A stretch of DNA of 16,982 nucleotides from contig SGPM01000469.1 in assembly GCA_004802725.1 (NCBI GenBank), positions 1 to 16,982 on the forward strand, read 5' to 3'. The DNA is from Antrodiella citrinella. Taxonomy: Eukaryota; Basidiomycota; Agaricomycetes; Polyporales; Steccherinaceae. Below are positions 14,579 through 16,982 of the stretch, one piece after another. A program made the translations under genes and the position numbers. Each line of letters opens with the position of its first letter. The stretch's first letter is position 1. The notes beneath the pieces were generated by a model that ran no database searches, had not been told where the DNA came from, and saw nothing but the letters and a program-made list of their open reading frames with translations.

Positions 14579-16524
14579 AGCGTTCGGGCCGGTGTGGCCT
14601 GTCGTGCGTTGTGCGTCGGTTGAGATTGTCGAGGAATATGTGTTGGAGCCTGCGAGGCTTGACGGGACAAAGGGCGACCCTGCGACGGCGGTGGCATCCG
14701 TGATTCCGTCCAGAAATCGTGCATAGTACCCTGCCTGTGAGGACCGTATAACGGACGCTCTCTATGTTCTCCTTCATAACCTTCCTGACGATAGGTATCC
14801 TGTCTTCTTTGGAAATCCCAGTCCCTCGGCCCTCTTCCGTTGTGCGACCCATCCCTTCCGACATCCTGCCATTGTTCCCCTCTCTCCTGATCCTCAGCCC
14901 AATCAACCGCCCCTGGGCGCCATTGCATATCGACGGGGAGCCTTTCTTGTCTTTCCTCTGGTCTCTGCAGCGGCGGGCGTGCGATCTCCGTCCTGTGCGT
15001 CTCGACCTGCTCCCATGTCTCCGGGTTCTCCGTAGGGAAGTAACGATATCGAGATGCTGGGTTGTTCTGTTGTCGAGATTCACAGAGACCCTGGAAGGTT
15101 GGGCACTGCCTCTGCCACGACGCATGACCCTTTACATTGCAGCTTGCACATTTGAAATCGCGCTCGTCGGTCACCGGGCATTTTGCTGTATCGTGTCGTT
15201 CTGCGGCGCCACAAGTGCCACACGTCTCATGAATTGACTTGCAAGCCGACGCGACATGTCCTTTGTACAGCTGACAACGCTTGCATCGTAACGGCTCGTC
15301 CGCCTGCTTCTTTACCTCCACCTTTCTTCCCTCGATTATCAGCCCGTTGTCGATCGCGAAATTGGCTGCGTCTGCCGAATTGAACTTGACGAAGGCGAAC
15401 GCATTCCTCTGCTGTGTCTTCCTTGCTGTGACTGGTTTGATCCATCGGAATCCTTGTATGCTTCCTTCTTCTAATCCGCTGTCGATCTCTACTAAATTCG
15501 CAGAGTGAGGGTCCTCAGGGTCAAAAGCAATTGGGACGTACTTCGCCACTGCAGTATACGGAGTCACTTTCAGAGATGTTCCGCCGGATCCCAGATTCTC
15601 CAAGAAAGCCGACTTGTTCTGTCGCGTTCCCAGCCACTGAACTGTTGCTGCGCTGTCCATTTCGTACTCCACCCCTCCGTTCCTGAGTATGCGTGCTGAG
15701 ACTACCTTGACCCCGGTCGGCACCTCTACTTCCTGTGTCTGCATGAGCGCAAAAGCCATCTCAGCCTTCTGCCTAAGCACCGCCTCCGTGAGGGTGCCTC
15801 CATCCCCTTGATCAAGACGAATTCCGTCTACAATGACGCGTTTTGCGCGAAGCTTTGCCTGTGCCAAAGTAGCCTTGTGCGGGGGAGCTCCACGTCCTGC
15901 TGCTGAAGCGTACGAGAAGGGGCGCGTCCTTGGTGGATTCTCTGCCGTGTTCACTTCGCGTTCCTTGACTGCCTCCACTACCTCGGTGGCTTTCTCCGCC
16001 ATCTGCGTAACCTGCCCCAACTTCTCCGTTGCACTCTCCATCGCTTTCTTCGCCGTATCTCCCAGCTGCGAGACGCCTTCCTCAAGCTTGTCCACCAACT
16101 TCTGCTCCCTCTCTACTAGTCCCTCAAACTTCTCCACCGTGTCTGTGATCTCTATCGCGCTTGCATGCATCTTCCCCATAGCCGTACCCATATTATCCAG
16201 AATTCGACTGGCACACGCACCGTAATCCACTTCCTTGGCGTAGTACGCAAACGCAACCAGACCATCGTTCACTAGAGCACCTTTCGGGCTCGCCTTCGCA
16301 AAGTGAAGAAGGCCTGATACCAAAAATTCAGTGGACGGAGTTCCCGGCGGAACCAGTGTTCTCTTTTCCAAAAAGGTGCGCGCAAGCTCGAGAGATGTTA
16401 TCGAAGTTTCGCCGGTGATAGCGTCTAGGTCAAGCTGTTCTGGTTGCGTCGAGCTGGATCCTCTTGTTGACGGCTGTCTCGCCATTATCTCTGTCTGTCT
16501 TCTAGTACTCTTTGATGAATTCAT
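14575..16524 (-). CDS. LINE ORF1 protein (RNA-binding, Gag-like)
   Basis: This is an intact 649-residue frame from ATG at 16524; a second Met at residue 14 is also possible. It should coat element RNA and bring it to the target. About 105-190 is Glu/Lys/Ala-rich with heptad-like spacing and probably a coiled coil. About 365-406 (RNAFAFVKFNSADAANFAI...EGRKVEVKK) looks like part of an RRM-type fold. Three zinc knuckles follow: C414-C417-H423-C428, C435-C438-H444-C449 and C459-C462-H467-C474. The C-terminal 170 residues are Gln/Arg/Trp-rich and probably disordered. The arrangement matches ORF1 of Tad1/Jockey-type LINEs. No N and no frame break occurs in it. Confidence 0.85.
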   Translation of the reverse strand: MNSSKSTRRQTEIMARQPSTRGSSSTQPEQLDLDAITGETSITSLELARTFLEKRTLVPPGTPSTEFLVSGLLHFAKASPKGALVNDGLVAFAYYAKEVDYGACASRILDNMGTAMGKMHASAIEITDTVEKFEGLVEREQKLVDKLEEGVSQLGDTAKKAMESATEKLGQVTQMAEKATEVVEAVKEREVNTAENPPRTRPFSYASAAGRGAPPHKATLAQAKLRAKRVIVDGIRLDQGDGGTLTEAVLRQKAEMAFALMQTQEVEVPTGVKVVSARILRNGGVEYEMDSAATVQWLGTRQNKSAFLENLGSGGTSLKVTPYTAVAKYVPIAFDPEDPHSANLVEIDSGLEEGSIQGFRWIKPVTARKTQQRNAFAFVKFNSADAANFAIDNGLIIEGRKVEVKKQADEPLRCKRCQLYKGHVASACKSIHETCGTCGAAERHDTAKCPVTDERDFKCASCNVKGHASWQRQCPTFQGLCESRQQNNPASRYRYFPTENPETWEQVETHRTEIARPPLQRPEERQERLPVDMQWRPGAVDWAEDQERGEQWQDVGRDGSHNGRGPRDWDFQRRQDTYRQEGYEGEHRERPLYGPHRQGTMHDFWTESRMPPPSQGRPLSRQASQAPTHIPRQSQPTHNARQATPARTL

Positions 16525-16733
16525 TCAATTATGGTTCGAAAGGCCAACGATGAAGGTTTATTGCCGTCCAGAGAAGTAAGCAGACCCCCGCCCTGTGGCC
16601 CGCTCCGATTGGCTGCAGAGCGTGGGAAAGTCGCCCGAGATGGAAGTCAAGAGCAAGGAGCGTCCAAGAGCCAGAAGTGTCAGCGCATGACGTATTGACT
16701 GAACATAACTTCCATGCTCGTGTGAACACATGG
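16525..16733. other. LINE 5' flank and possible upstream kinase exon
   Basis: The LINE 5' UTR and its border lie somewhere here but no boundary is visible. On the plus strand the frame that joins the kinase exon at 16800 is open from 16554 to 16733 (60 codons) and ends at GG|GTGAGT, a good donor site. Its translation shows no clear kinase motif, so it may be partly exon and partly unrelated sequence. An inverted CCAAT motif (ATTGG) lies near 16608. Confidence 0.35.
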
Positions 16734-16799
16734 GTGAGTCTTGTATTTGACTACTGCGATCCGACATAGCTGAAGGTCACAGTCTCGGCATTAATTTAG

Positions 16800-16982
16800 C
16801 TGTACGAGGTTTCACTCGGCCTAGCATACCTCCACTCTCAAGGAGTCGTGCATGGCGATCTTCGTAGCGTATGTTTGAACCTCACTTATCGCGAGTTTTC
16901 GACTCATGTCCAATGTTCTTTGTAAGGGAAACATCTTGATTGATGACGACGATCACGTTCGCCTCACAGATTTTGGATTTGC
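16800..16982 (+). CDS. Protein kinase-like host gene, internal exons (partial)
   Basis: Exon 16800-16868 encodes 23 residues (LYEVSLGLAYLHSQGVVHGD, then LRS) and exon 16927-16982 encodes GNILIDDDDHVRLTDFGFA. Joined, they give the kinase catalytic loop H-G-D-L-R-S-G-N and the Mg-binding DFG, i.e. helix E to the start of the activation segment. The HGD form in place of HRD is common in tyrosine-kinase-like kinases of mushrooms. The intron between them (16869-16926, 58 nt) has GTATGT...TAAG ends. A preceding intron (16734-16799, 66 nt) has GTGAGT...TTTAG. The gene continues beyond the window. Its upstream part may have been displaced by the LINE. This is the only host gene seen. Substrate unknown. 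Confidence 0.75.

Larger units (their letters stand above)
10543..16524 (-). mobile_element. Tad1-like LINE (non-LTR retrotransposon), nearly full length
   Basis: Two overlapping ORFs read leftward: ORF1 with coiled coil and zinc knuckles, and ORF2 with apurinic-type endonuclease, RT, RNase H and a C-terminal Cys/His motif. This domain set is characteristic of fungal Tad1-clade elements. Only about 39 bases of 3' UTR remain before the family C LTR at 10542; no poly(A) or A-rich tail is seen, so the LTR probably interrupts the tail. The 5' boundary right of 16524 is not resolved and no target-site duplication was found. The only coding lesion seen is one frameshift near 10909. Confidence 0.85.

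Overview
The window looks like a transposon graveyard from a filamentous fungus, most likely a basidiomycete (Agaricomycetes-like). This is inferred from two Ty3/Gypsy-type LTR retrotransposons, a Tad1-like LINE, and a fragment of a host kinase gene with the very short introns (58 and 66 nt) typical of these fungi. I see no bacterial-type operon, tRNA, rRNA or CRISPR array.

Layout. 1-197 is the last part of a long terminal repeat (LTR family C) that cuts into the reverse transcriptase (RT) of a minus-strand Ty3/Gypsy element (Gypsy-1). Gypsy-1 reads leftward from its 5' LTR (about 4331-3901) through a leader, gag (3568-2003) and pol (2117-198). Its pol is broken by an in-frame stop and by the LTR insertion. 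From 4332 a second, plus-strand Ty3/Gypsy element (Gypsy-2) runs through an N-rich leader, gag (4649-5533) and pol (to 7830) with protease, RT and RNase H but no integrase. 7831-8782 is unassigned DNA with one small antisense membrane-type ORF. About 8783-10542 is a putative long LTR of family C: degenerate upstream repeats, two TATA boxes, a 27-bp tandem duplication, then a string of about 15 RNA-like hairpins. Its last 195 bp repeat the start of the window at about 97%. It abuts the 3' UTR of a nearly complete minus-strand LINE (ORF2 14578-10582 with one frameshift; ORF1 16524-14575). The right edge carries two exons of a kinase-like host gene on the plus strand.

Most notable signals. (1) 9457-10220 holds an array of hairpins sharing one architecture (outer stem, NATAG/CTATN lower stem, a single bulged purine on the 3' side, about 5-bp upper stem, 4-6 nt loop) with many compensatory changes between units. 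The exceptional pairs are G.U only when read on the plus strand, which points to a structured plus-strand RNA. (2) Both Gypsy elements place a -1 slippery heptamer directly against the gag stop codon, followed after 5-6 nt by a hairpin, so gag-pol expression by -1 frameshifting is readable in the sequence. (3) LINE ORF1 and ORF2 overlap as ATGA. (4) The scattered Ns fall mainly on third codon positions of Gypsy-2, as expected if the assembly collapsed several functional copies.

How the parts fit: each retroelement is a self-contained gag/pol or ORF1/ORF2 unit. They are nested and truncate one another, and none is demonstrably autonomous as assembled. All functional statements are inferred from sequence motifs read by eye; no searches were run.
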